Source: Clostridiales bacterium
GTDB lineage: Bacteria > Bacillota > Clostridia > Christensenellales > Aristaeellaceae
DNA length: 12,406 nucleotides
Reading direction: 5' to 3'
Assembly (NCBI GenBank): GCA_004557905.1
Contig: SFFH01000068.1
Location: forward strand, 1-12,406
The position numbers were made by a program, and so were the translations under genes. Of the stretch, positions 1 to 7,323 are shown in pieces. Under the pieces are notes generated by a model. That model saw only the letters and a list, made by a program, of their open reading frames with translations, searched no databases and was not told the origin of the DNA. Numbering within the stretch: position 1 is the first letter of the stretch; the number at the start of each line of letters is the position of its first letter.

Positions 1-428
1 CCCACGAAGATGATCCGCAGGTAGACCGTCGCCATGGAAAGGATCTCGTCCGGAACGTTGAGCAGCCGAAGGATGCCGCCGGCGAGCAGCAGCCCCAGCG
101 CGAACACGACGGCCGAGGCGCCCGCGCCGAAGAGCATCGTCGTGGCGACCTCACGCCGCAGCTTCTCCTCCTCGCCCGCGCCGAAAAAACGGCTCATCAA
201 CACCGATGCGCCGATGGAAATGCCGGACACGCCGAGGATCACGATGGTCATCACCGGGTCCGCCGCGCTAACCGCCGCCAGCGCGCGCTCGCCGGCGAAC
301 TTGCCGATGACAATCGTGTCCACCGCGTTGTACGTCAGCTGAAAGAGGTTGCCCAGGATCAGCGGCAGCGCGTAGGCCAGCAGATGCGCGCGGATCGGTC
401 CCTCCGTCATCTTTCTCGCAGCCGCCAT
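1..428 (-). CDS. MATE family efflux transporter (N-terminal part, cut by window edge)
   Basis: Integral membrane antiporter of the multidrug and toxic compound extrusion family, which exports drugs or metabolites in exchange for Na+ or H+. Only the first ~142 residues are in the window. The family signature is clear: TEGPI at residues 8-12, the first helix with LPLILGNLFQ (about 21-30) followed by YNAVD (33-37), then IGKFAGERALAAVS, and a SIGASVLMSRFFGAG stretch at the start of the next helix pair. The ATG at 426-428 is preferred because GGAGG lies 7 nt upstream and its A is shared with the TGA stop of the dehydrogenase gene (TGATG), implying translational coupling. A second ATG at 410 (the M of MTEG) is possible. 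Last visible gene of the recQ-headed run. The substrate cannot be told from this fragment. Confidence 0.9.
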   Translation of the reverse strand, partial: MAAARKMTEGPIRAHLLAYALPLILGNLFQLTYNAVDTIVIGKFAGERALAAVSAADPVMTIVILGVSGISIGASVLMSRFFGAGEEEKLRREVATTMLFGAGASAVVFALGLLLAGGILRLLNVPDEILSMATVYLRIIFV

Positions 429-1495
429 CAGACCGCCTCCACCCCAAGCTCCGCCGCGATGGCGCGAAGCTCCAGCAGCGTCTTCTCCTCCACGGGAATG
501 CCCTCCCGCATGCGCCTTGCCTGCGCCTCAAACGCCTTTTCGCCGGGCGTAAAGATGCGGTCATGGCCCGGCAGCTTCTCGCTGCTGCGCAGCATCTGCA
601 GATACCGGCTCATCTGCGCGCGGATCTCCGCCGGGTCGCCGAATATCGCCGGGTCAAACGCCAGGAAAAAATGGCTGGTGTGATCGCCGTGCGCGCCCTG
701 CATCTCGGGCGAGAGCAGGCCCTGCGCCAGCACGCCGGTGAGCGCCTCGACCATGATCGCCAGGCCGTAGCCCTTGTGGCCGCTGTGCAGCTCCCCCTCG
801 CCGCCGAGCGGCAGGATGCCGCCCATTTCGCCCGCGAGGATCGAGCGGTTCATCTTCTGCGCATCGGCACAGGACTCTCCGTTTTCGTCGATCGTCCAGC
901 CCTGGGGCATGGGTTTTTCGCGCTTGGCGTAGACCTCCACCTTGCCCAGCGTCACCACCGTCGTGGAGGCGTCAAACCAGAACGGAACCGGATCGGCCGG
1001 CATGCAGAAGGCCAGCGGATTGGTGCCCAGCATCATCTCCCGGCCAAACGTCGGCACCATGATCGGGCCGGTGTTGGTCATGGAAAACGCACACAGGCCC
1101 TCCCTTGCCGCCATCAGCGGGTAGTAGCCCGCGATGCCGAAGTGAGAGGAATTGCGCACGCAGACGATGCCTACGCCCGTCGCCTTTGCCTTGTCAATCG
1201 CCAGGCGCATCGCCGCCGCAGCGCTGAGCTGGCCCATGGCAAAATGCGCGTCCATCAGCGCGGAGACCGGCGTCTGGCGCACGATCTCCGGTACGGCCTG
1301 CACGTTCACGCTGCCCGAGGCGATGTTTTTGTGATAGTACATCATGCGCTGCGCGCCGTGGCTCTCGATGGCAAACAGGTCTGCCTGCATCAGCACGTCC
1401 GCAATCGTGCGCGCGTCCGGGGCCGCGAAGCCCTCCTTCTCAAACACGCGCTCCATGAACGCGCGCAGCGCCTTTTCCGAAACGATCGTATCCAT
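428..1495 (-). CDS. Ldh family oxidoreductase (malate/L-lactate dehydrogenase-like)
   Basis: Cytoplasmic NAD(P)-dependent 2-hydroxyacid dehydrogenase of the Ldh_2 family, which includes malate, L-lactate, sulfolactate, ureidoglycolate and diketogulonate enzymes and is unrelated to classical LDH/MDH. The 355 residues match the usual 330-360. Visible family marks are ESHGAQR with the conserved SHG at 45-47, NSSHFGIAGYY around His118, TNTGP, a GTNPLAF loop, a GWTIDENG segment and HKGYGLA near the C-terminal third. The start ATG (1493-1495) has AGAGGA about 8 nt upstream. It lies 32 nt after the broken glycosyltransferase and overlaps the MATE start by one base, so enzyme and exporter may be translated together. 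The substrate is unknown, since family members with near-identical motifs use quite different hydroxyacids; allantoin or sulfonate roles lack contextual support here. Confidence 0.9.
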   Translation of the reverse strand: MDTIVSEKALRAFMERVFEKEGFAAPDARTIADVLMQADLFAIESHGAQRMMYYHKNIASGSVNVQAVPEIVRQTPVSALMDAHFAMGQLSAAAAMRLAIDKAKATGVGIVCVRNSSHFGIAGYYPLMAAREGLCAFSMTNTGPIMVPTFGREMMLGTNPLAFCMPADPVPFWFDASTTVVTLGKVEVYAKREKPMPQGWTIDENGESCADAQKMNRSILAGEMGGILPLGGEGELHSGHKGYGLAIMVEALTGVLAQGLLSPEMQGAHGDHTSHFFLAFDPAIFGDPAEIRAQMSRYLQMLRSSEKLPGHDRIFTPGEKAFEAQARRMREGIPVEEKTLLELRAIAAELGVEAV

Positions 1496-1527
1496 TTTCT
1501 GTTCCTCTTGTGTTCCTATTTCGTTCC

Positions 1528-2875
1528 TTATTCGACGCGCCGGTACAGCTTGTAGGCGCGCGTGTCATTGAGATCAAAGGGACTGGTGTGCTCCGCGATG
1601 AGCGCGTAGTGTTCGCCGGGGTCCTCCCAACGGGAGACGACAAACATTGTGCGTCCCTGCGCAAGATACTCGTCCAGCGCCTCGCGTTTTTCGCGCGTAT
1701 TCAGGTTGTTGTTGGCGAAGTAGCGGCAGCTCGGCGTGATGCCGGCAGCCAGGTAGAAGCCCTGGTCGAGGCTGGTCAGGTCCAGCAGCGTGGGATTCTC
1801 CTCCTCGTTCATGATCCCGGCGAAGACCGTCTGCGCCATGTCCGCCCGCTTCACGCCCTGCAGCGGCACGGCGGCGCACAGGCACTGGCACAGCGGCGCA
1901 ATCGCCAGCACGCCCGCCGCACAGAGCGCCAGCGCATAGTACGGATGCGCCATCTCGCCCCAGTAGCAGAACAGCAGCAGCAGGCCCGCGCCCAGCTGCA
2001 CGGCCGCCGCCTCGAGCAGAAAGCCCTTCTCCCGCCTGAGCAGCGCATGCGCCGCCGCGAACGCACAGCCCGCCACAGCCAGGCCCGCCACAGCAGGATT
2101 GGCCGCGCTCTGCGTGCGCAGATACGCCAGCGCATTGTAGACGTGTGCGGAAAGGCTCATGGATGCTTCGCCGTAGCCGAAGATGTTCTGGGCCGATGGG
2201 CAGCACGACGGCCGCCATGCCCAGCAGCATCCATAATCCGGAGGCAATCGCGCGCCTCACGCCCCGCACCCGCACGTCATAAAGCAGCAGGGCGAGCCCC
2301 AGGCCGAAGAACAGGCCGCAGTCGGTGTACTTGATGGAAAACACCCAGCCCATCGCCGCGCCGAAAGCGGCATACAGGCGCGCAGGGCGTCTGCATGCTT
2401 CGCCCTCCCGCATGCGCCGAAGGGCGCAGTACAGCGCCAGGGACAGCGCCGGCAGGCAGAACTCCTCCGCGCTGCCGCCCTGATTGAACGCCGTCGCGCA
2501 CACCGTCACGACCGCAGTGAGCGGAATGGCCGCCAGCGTCAGCCGGCCCCGGCCATAGAGTGCTACGGTCCGCTGCGCGAAAAACAGCATCGCGGCCAGG
2601 CTCGCCGCCTCCAGCAGAAACACGCCGAAAAACGACGTGTCGCTCACCAGCGCGCCAAGCGCGTACAGCATGAAAATCAGCGGACCCTTGTGGTCAAACA
2701 GATCGCGATAGGGCATCAGGCCCTCGAGCATCCCCCTGCCGATGGTGAAGTACAGGTTGCTGTCCGTCCAGAAGTTGGTGGCATACAGCGGCGAGCTCGT
2801 CGTGGCGATGCCAAGCGCCAGCACGCTGCACAGCACCGAGAGCGCCAGCGCGGCGCGCCGTTCGTTCTTCTCCAT
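1528..2875 (-). pseudogene. Glycosyltransferase family 39-like membrane protein, frameshifted by an internal deletion
   Basis: Second of two tandem GT39/ArnT-like (GT-C fold) polyprenyl-phosphate-sugar glycosyltransferase genes. The first frame starts at the ATG 2873-2875 and reads about 227 residues of good family sequence: SPLY, the conserved Asp38, YRDLFDHKGP and SAEEFCLP. After a GMAAVVLPI segment it turns into arginine-rich nonsense. The family sequence resumes one frame over with QNIFGYGEASM and runs to YKLYRRVE at 1528. The switch lies near 2190-2195. Compared with the intact neighbour paralogue, about 18 residues (a helix end and loop) are missing, so the lesion is a loss of 3n+2 nt, roughly 50-60 nt, rather than a one-base slip. 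The start has AGGAGG 7 nt upstream, inside the last codons of the preceding gene. Either a real pseudogene or an assembly error; the well-kept C-terminus suggests a recent event. Confidence 0.82.
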
Positions 2876-2876
2876 C

Positions 2877-4313
2877 TCATTTCCTCCTGTACAGGTACAG
2901 CAGCTTGTTGATGCGGTTGCGGTCGTCGTAGCCCGCGTCGGTCGCGATCAGCTGATACCGGTCGAATTTCGCATCAAGCGGCTCCCACGCCGTGAGCACA
3001 TAGTCCGGGATCGCCTCCGCGACGTACCGGTCCAGCTCCGCAAGCATCTCCTCGCAGTTCACATTCAGCCGCACGAAGTACTTCTGCTGCGGCAGCGTGC
3101 CCGTCGTCAGGTACAGCCCGTCGTCGAGATGGCTGTACTGCAAAAGCGTCGCGCCCTCGTGCACATAGCGCGCCAGGCGCGTCTGCGCAAGGTTTTCCCT
3201 GTCCTCGCCGCGCAGATACGCGTTCGGGCTGAACAGCAGCGCCATCGCCAGCGCCAGCGCGCACGCCGCCGCGCAGGCCGCTCGCCTGTTCATCAGCGCG
3301 CCCAGGCGCCTGCCTGGCCCGATAAACGCAAACACGGCCAGCGCCAGCGGGCTGTACGGCCAGGTGCGCCCCAGGAGGAACACCGCCGCGAACGCGCACG
3401 CCGCCATGCACAGCACAGACAGACGCAGAGACAGCCGATCCTGCCGGTCCGTCAGCAGCGCCAGCACGCCGCCCACGGCCGCCAGCACCCAGAGCGCGTT
3501 GCCCCGCACGGCGTCCCAGACATCATGGAGGACGTCCATTGCCGTGCGCGCCCCGTCGCTGTACAGAAAGATGTTGTTGTGGATGTACACCGTATACATG
3601 TCGCCCAGAGCGCCGTGCGCCGCAAAGTACGCGCTCCACAGCAGCACCGGCAGCAGCATGCCCGCCAGGAACACGCCCGCGCTCATCAACGCGCGACGGA
3701 TGCCACCCGAGCGCAGCGCCAGCACGCCCTCGGCGATGCACAGGCCCACGAACAGGCCGAGGATCGTGAACTTGATCGTCGCGACCATGCCGGCCATCAG
3801 CCCGCAGACAAAAAGCGCTCCTTGGCGCATCGGCCCCGGATGCTGCCCATATTCCTCATGGGCGAGCATCAGCGCCGCCATCAGATACGGCAGGCAGAAT
3901 TCCTCCGCGCTGTCCCCGCGCGAGAACGCGCCGCCAATCAGCACGCACGCGCCCAGCAGCGCGGAAAGCGCGCAGGCCGCCCGGGCGCTCATGCGGCGCA
4001 GCATCATCCGGCAGGCCAGGCAGAGCGCCGCGGCAAAGGAGAGCGCCTCCAGCACATAGACGCCCAGGAAGCTGCTGTCCGACATGCACGCCGCGATCAT
4101 GTGCAGCAAATACAGCGTCGGGCCCTTCTGCTCGTAGATGTCGCGGTAGACCACGCCGCCCGCTTTCATCACGCGGCCGACAGTCAGCAGGCAGTTCGCG
4201 TCGCCCCAGACGTTGATGGGGTACAGCGGCGAGCACTGCGAGCACAGCAATAGCAGCACCGCCGACGCCGTCAGGCAGAACAGGCCGATTTTCCGTTTTT
4301 CCCTGCGCGTCAT
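2877..4313 (-). CDS. Glycosyltransferase family 39-like integral membrane protein
   Basis: Polytopic membrane protein of 478 residues resembling GT39/ArnT-type (GT-C) enzymes, which move a sugar from a polyprenyl-phosphate carrier to an acceptor outside the membrane, such as a wall polymer, lipid or protein. The first helix (about 9-27) is followed by SPLYPINVWGDAN, with Asp38 in the place of the catalytic acidic residue, then GRVMKAGGVVYRD and KGPTLY, then many hydrophobic segments. The last ~90 residues form a soluble tail starting near HLDDGLYLTTG, also present in the damaged paralogue. The ATG at 4311-4313 has GGAGG 8 nt upstream. The TGA is one base before the next start, and its final AGG AGG codons double as that gene's ribosome binding site. 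It follows recQ by 31 nt. Acceptor and sugar are unknown. Confidence 0.85.
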   Translation of the reverse strand: MTRREKRKIGLFCLTASAVLLLLCSQCSPLYPINVWGDANCLLTVGRVMKAGGVVYRDIYEQKGPTLYLLHMIAACMSDSSFLGVYVLEALSFAAALCLACRMMLRRMSARAACALSALLGACVLIGGAFSRGDSAEEFCLPYLMAALMLAHEEYGQHPGPMRQGALFVCGLMAGMVATIKFTILGLFVGLCIAEGVLALRSGGIRRALMSAGVFLAGMLLPVLLWSAYFAAHGALGDMYTVYIHNNIFLYSDGARTAMDVLHDVWDAVRGNALWVLAAVGGVLALLTDRQDRLSLRLSVLCMAACAFAAVFLLGRTWPYSPLALAVFAFIGPGRRLGALMNRRAACAAACALALAMALLFSPNAYLRGEDRENLAQTRLARYVHEGATLLQYSHLDDGLYLTTGTLPQQKYFVRLNVNCEEMLAELDRYVAEAIPDYVLTAWEPLDAKFDRYQLIATDAGYDDRNRINKLLYLYRRK

Positions 4314-4344
4314 GTGCTTCGCCTCCCCTCTCCGGCCCCGCCGG

Positions 4345-6177
4345 TCATTCCTCCAGATATTCCCTGATCACGCGCAGAAACATGTCGCCGTAGCGGTCCA
4401 TTTTCCCCTCGCCCACGCCGTCCACGCGCAGCATCTCGCGCCGCGTGCGCGGCCGCTTGACCGCCATGTCCCGCAGCGTCGCATTGGTGAAGATGATGAA
4501 CGGCGGCACATGCTGCTCCTCCGCGATGCTCCGGCGCAGCCTCGTGAGCCGGGACAAAAGCGCCTTGTCCGCCTGCGGCTTGATTGTCACGCGCCGCGCC
4601 GGAGAAGGCTCCGCGCCGCGCACGTCCAGCGTCATGCGGATCGGCTCGTCGCCCAGCAGGGCCTCCTTCGCGCGGGGGCCGGGCTTCACAAGCGGGTACT
4701 GCCCGTCCGTCTGCTCGAGCACCTCGTCGATGATCAGCTCGTCGATCATCGCGCGGATGTTCTCCTCGCCCTCCTCGCGCAGGCTGCCGAAGACCGTCAG
4801 CTTGTCCAGCTGCCTCTCCCGGATGCGCGCGTCCTTCACGCCCGCAAGCACCTTCGCCGTCAGCGCCTTGCCGTACTTGCCGCCCAGCGCCATCACGCCG
4901 CTGACAATGCGGCCCGCCTCGCGCGTCACGTCGCGCTCCTGCGCCGCAGCCAGGCAGCCGGAGCAGTTGCCGCAGCGGGGTTTTTCCGGTTCCTCGCCAA
5001 AGTAATGCAGAATCTTCGCGCGCAGGCAGCCCCTGCCCGTCGCGTAAAAGGTCATCTGCCGGAGCCGCTCCTTCGCGCGCTCGGCGACAATCTGCTGCGT
5101 CTGCGCATCGAGCTGGCTGTTCTCCTGCGCGTGCTCGATGAGAAATGTATTGAGGTGCACGTCGGCGGGCTGATACAGCAGGCAGCAGACGGCGTCCTCG
5201 CCGTCGCGCCCCGCGCGGCCCGCCTCCTGATAGTAGCTCTCCAGGTCCTTGGGCATGTTGTAGTGCACGACGAAGGACACGTTCGACTTGTCGATGCCCA
5301 TGCCGAACGCGTTGGTCGCCACGATCACCGGCACGCGGTCGGAGACGAAATCCTCCTGCGCGTTTTGCCGCTCCTCATCGCCCATGCCCGCGTGGTAGCC
5401 CACGGCGTCCACGCCGTTTTCCACGAGCATCGCCGCGACCTCCTCCACGCCCCTGCGCGTGCCGCAGTAGACGATGCCGCTTTGCCCGCGGTGCTCCTGC
5501 AGAAAGCGAAGGAGCGCCGCGTCCCGGTTGCCTTCCCGGCGAACCTCGAAGTAGAGATTCGGCCGATCAAAGCCCGTCGTCACGACATAGGGACCGGAAA
5601 GCTCCAGCAGGCGCACGATGTCCCCGCGCACGCTCTGTGTCGCCGTCGCGGTGAACGCGCTCACGCGCGGGCGGCTGGGCAGGCGCGCGATGAACGGTGC
5701 GACGTCCAGATAGCCGGGCCGGAAGTCCTGTCCCCACTGGCTGACGCAGTGTGCCTCGTCGACGACGACCTGCGCAATCGGCGCGTGCATGGCAAAATCC
5801 AGAAAACTCTCGGTCAAAAGGCGCTCCGGCGCGACATAGATGATCCTGTACACGCCGCGCCGGGCGTTGTCAAGCGCCAGCGCATACTGCCGGCTCGTCA
5901 GTGAGGAATTGAGGTACGCCGCGCGCACGCCGTTCTGCAGCAGGCTGCTCACCTGATCGCGCATCAGCGAAATGAGCGGGGAGACGACCAGCGTGATGCC
6001 GTCCAGCACAAGCGCGGGAATCTGGTAGCACAGCGACTTGCCCGCGCCGGTGGGCATCACCGCCATCACGTCGCGGCCCTGCAGGATCGCCGCCACGACG
6101 CTCTCCTGGCCCGGCCGGAAGCTGTCGTAGCCGAACACCTCCGAGAGCGTCCTTCTCGCCGCCTGCATCGCCGTCAT
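4345..6177 (-). CDS. recQ: ATP-dependent DNA helicase RecQ
   Basis: Superfamily 2 3'-to-5' DNA helicase acting in recombination and replication-fork repair. With the start chosen here it has 610 residues, normal for the family. In order: Q motif FGYDSFRPGQ (about 15-24), Walker A PTGAGKS with Lys47, DEAH box at 140-143 in VVDEAHCVSQWG, SAFTATAT (motif III), GMGIDKSNV (motif V) and YYQEAGRAGRDG (motif VI). A four-cysteine zinc site follows (GRGCLRAK, then CGNCSGC), then a winged-helix region and a C-terminal HRDC domain with RRSIAEEQHVPPFIIF and a VDGVGEGKM hairpin. The reading frame is open to 6255, but the ATG at 6175-6177 is preferred: AAGGAG lies 9 nt upstream and a consensus promoter covers the extension. 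It heads the glycosyltransferase-dehydrogenase-MATE run. Confidence 0.96.
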   Translation of the reverse strand: MTAMQAARRTLSEVFGYDSFRPGQESVVAAILQGRDVMAVMPTGAGKSLCYQIPALVLDGITLVVSPLISLMRDQVSSLLQNGVRAAYLNSSLTSRQYALALDNARRGVYRIIYVAPERLLTESFLDFAMHAPIAQVVVDEAHCVSQWGQDFRPGYLDVAPFIARLPSRPRVSAFTATATQSVRGDIVRLLELSGPYVVTTGFDRPNLYFEVRREGNRDAALLRFLQEHRGQSGIVYCGTRRGVEEVAAMLVENGVDAVGYHAGMGDEERQNAQEDFVSDRVPVIVATNAFGMGIDKSNVSFVVHYNMPKDLESYYQEAGRAGRDGEDAVCCLLYQPADVHLNTFLIEHAQENSQLDAQTQQIVAERAKERLRQMTFYATGRGCLRAKILHYFGEEPEKPRCGNCSGCLAAAQERDVTREAGRIVSGVMALGGKYGKALTAKVLAGVKDARIRERQLDKLTVFGSLREEGEENIRAMIDELIIDEVLEQTDGQYPLVKPGPRAKEALLGDEPIRMTLDVRGAEPSPARRVTIKPQADKALLSRLTRLRRSIAEEQHVPPFIIFTNATLRDMAVKRPRTRREMLRVDGVGEGKMDRYGDMFLRVIREYLEE

Positions 6178-6210
6178 TCGCGCATTCTCCTTCGCATACG
6201 GATTCAGTTT

Positions 6211-6240
6211 ATTATAGCCCCGCGTACAGAGCAGCGTCAA
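6211..6240 (-). promoter_or_regulatory. Predicted sigma-A promoter of recQ and following genes
   Basis: On the minus strand, TTGACG (6235-6240) is followed after 18 nt by a perfect TATAAT (6211-6216). Transcription would start near 6204, about 27 nt before the recQ ATG. The site sits in the open-frame extension of recQ and so supports the shorter protein. Confidence 0.75.
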
Positions 6241-6291
6241 GCATAAGCGCGGCATTTCGTGCGCAGGATAAAACCGTCAGGAGGTGTGCCC

Positions 6292-6456
6292 ATGAATCTC
6301 TATCCCAACCTGTACGCGCTGCTGGAATCCAACTCCAACGCCCGCCGGCTCTTTGACCACGCGCCGCCGCAGGTGCGGCGGCAGCTGCTGGTGCGCCAGG
6401 GGCAAATCCGCTCCGTCGCCGCGCTGGATGCGGCCATCAATGCGCTGATGAGCTGA
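6292..6456 (+). CDS. Small conserved-type hypothetical protein (54 aa)
   Basis: A 54-residue protein without signal peptide, membrane segment or cysteine. It begins MNLYPNLYALLESN and continues with a predicted two-helix pattern: FDHAPPQVRRQLLVR, then IRSVAALDAAINALM. It resembles the short Clostridia proteins of the pattern 'LYPNLY-LL-x-N-A--F-LP--V---I--R---I-S--dL', from memory rather than a search; the function of that group is not known to me. The ATG at 6292 is well supported by a perfect CAGGAGGTG 5-6 nt before it. The gene diverges from recQ with 114 nt between start codons, and ends 65 nt before the convergent yqeC stop. Codon use is like the neighbours (GC-rich third positions). Confidence 0.75.
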   Translation: MNLYPNLYALLESNSNARRLFDHAPPQVRRQLLVRQGQIRSVAALDAAINALMS

Positions 6457-6483
6457 GGCATCAAGCAGCATTGGGCTGCAAGT

Positions 6484-6508
6484 AAAAACGAAGTCTGCCG
6501 CAGCAGAC
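6484..6508 (-). terminator. Rho-independent terminator of the transporter-yqeC operon
   Basis: Read on the minus strand, downstream of the yqeC stop: a perfect 6-bp stem GTCTGC/GCAGAC with loop TGCG (6493-6508), then TTCG and a run of five T (6484-6488). A weaker GCAGC/GCTGC hairpin (6465-6476) and an outer GAGGCAT/ATGCCTC pair (6455-6461 with 6524-6530) embed it. No T-run follows on the plus strand, so it mainly serves the minus-strand operon. Confidence 0.7.
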
Positions 6509-6521
6509 CCCGCTTGATGGA

Positions 6522-7319
6522 TTATGCCTCTTCCGTTTGCTCATACGTCTCGCTGCGGCGCATGCCCGCCGTCAGCACGGCGCGCGTCTGGCCCTGCGCG
6601 CGCAGCAGCTCGAGGATTTCCCGGCCCGCATGAAGGCGCTGCGCGTCGTCGCACTTGTTGAGCACGACGTAGAAGTCCCGCTGCGCCACGCCCTTGCGCG
6701 AGCCCTGATCCGAAAGCAGCAGCCTAACCATGTCCGCGCCGGTGAGCCGGTGCTCCGGGCCGCAGCCCAGCAGCGCCTGCACGAGCTCCGTGCGCAGACA
6801 GACCTCGCCGACCGGCTGACCCAGCGCGTCAAGGCCCATCACCGCGATCACCGTGTCCGTCTCCGGAAGGATCACCGGCTCGTGCGCGGCGGGCGCCTTG
6901 CAGGGCAGGCGGCGCGCGCCGTCCGCCTCGATAAAGAGCGCGTCTGCCCGGTCAAGCAGCTGCGCAAGAAAGTCCGGCGCGGGCGCGACCAGCTTGCGCT
7001 CGTTCAGCCGCTCGCCGCACACCGCGTATTCCCCCGCCGCCCAGCAGGCCATGCACGCCGCCATCGACCGGCAATACGGCCCCGGCCGGCCGATCTTGGT
7101 GGTCGTCATCACCGCGGTGCGCAGGCCGCGCGCCTGGGAGACCTGCGCGAGATGGTACATCAGCGTCGTCTTTCCGCCGCCGCCGACCAGCGAGACCACA
7201 CGGCCCCGCTCGCCGAGAAATGGGAAAGCGTCCTGCGGCGAGCCGCTGACGAGCCGCCCGCCCTCAAGCCACCAGGCCGCAGCCTGCTTCTGTTCACCCG
7301 GTTGTCCCTGTGCTTTCAT
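6522..7319 (-). CDS. yqeC: Selenium-dependent molybdenum hydroxylase accessory protein YqeC
   Basis: P-loop protein of the YqeC family, a genomic marker of selenium-dependent molybdenum hydroxylases (selenium-containing xanthine/purine/nicotinate hydroxylases), where it is thought to help mature the molybdenum cofactor; its exact reaction is not established. The 265 residues show VVSLVGGGGKTT with Lys50 (Walker A), TTTKIG, the family hallmark EADGARRLPCKAPAAHEPVI in the middle, and VLNKCD near the C-terminus. It starts at an ATG 4 nt after the stop of the solute-binding protein gene and has no convincing ribosome binding site, so translation is probably coupled. It is the last gene of the riboswitch-led operon. 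Its place directly behind a transporter ties that transporter to molybdenum or tungsten metabolism. No hydroxylase subunit, selenium-labelling gene or tRNA-Sec is in the window. Confidence 0.9.
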   Translation of the reverse strand: MKAQGQPGEQKQAAAWWLEGGRLVSGSPQDAFPFLGERGRVVSLVGGGGKTTLMYHLAQVSQARGLRTAVMTTTKIGRPGPYCRSMAACMACWAAGEYAVCGERLNERKLVAPAPDFLAQLLDRADALFIEADGARRLPCKAPAAHEPVILPETDTVIAVMGLDALGQPVGEVCLRTELVQALLGCGPEHRLTGADMVRLLLSDQGSRKGVAQRDFYVVLNKCDDAQRLHAGREILELLRAQGQTRAVLTAGMRRSETYEQTEEA

Positions 7320-7323
7320 GCGA

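Noticed and set aside
4213..5904. Very long plus-strand open frame opposite recQ (similar ones at 2742-4253 and 563-1555)
   Set aside because: Translations are rich in Arg, His, Gln and Ala with no domain pattern; they mirror GC-rich codons of clearly recognisable genes on the other strand and lack ribosome binding sites.
6178..6255. 26-residue N-terminal extension of RecQ
   Set aside because: It covers the TTGACG/TATAAT promoter, and the AAGGAG site fits the internal ATG at 6177.
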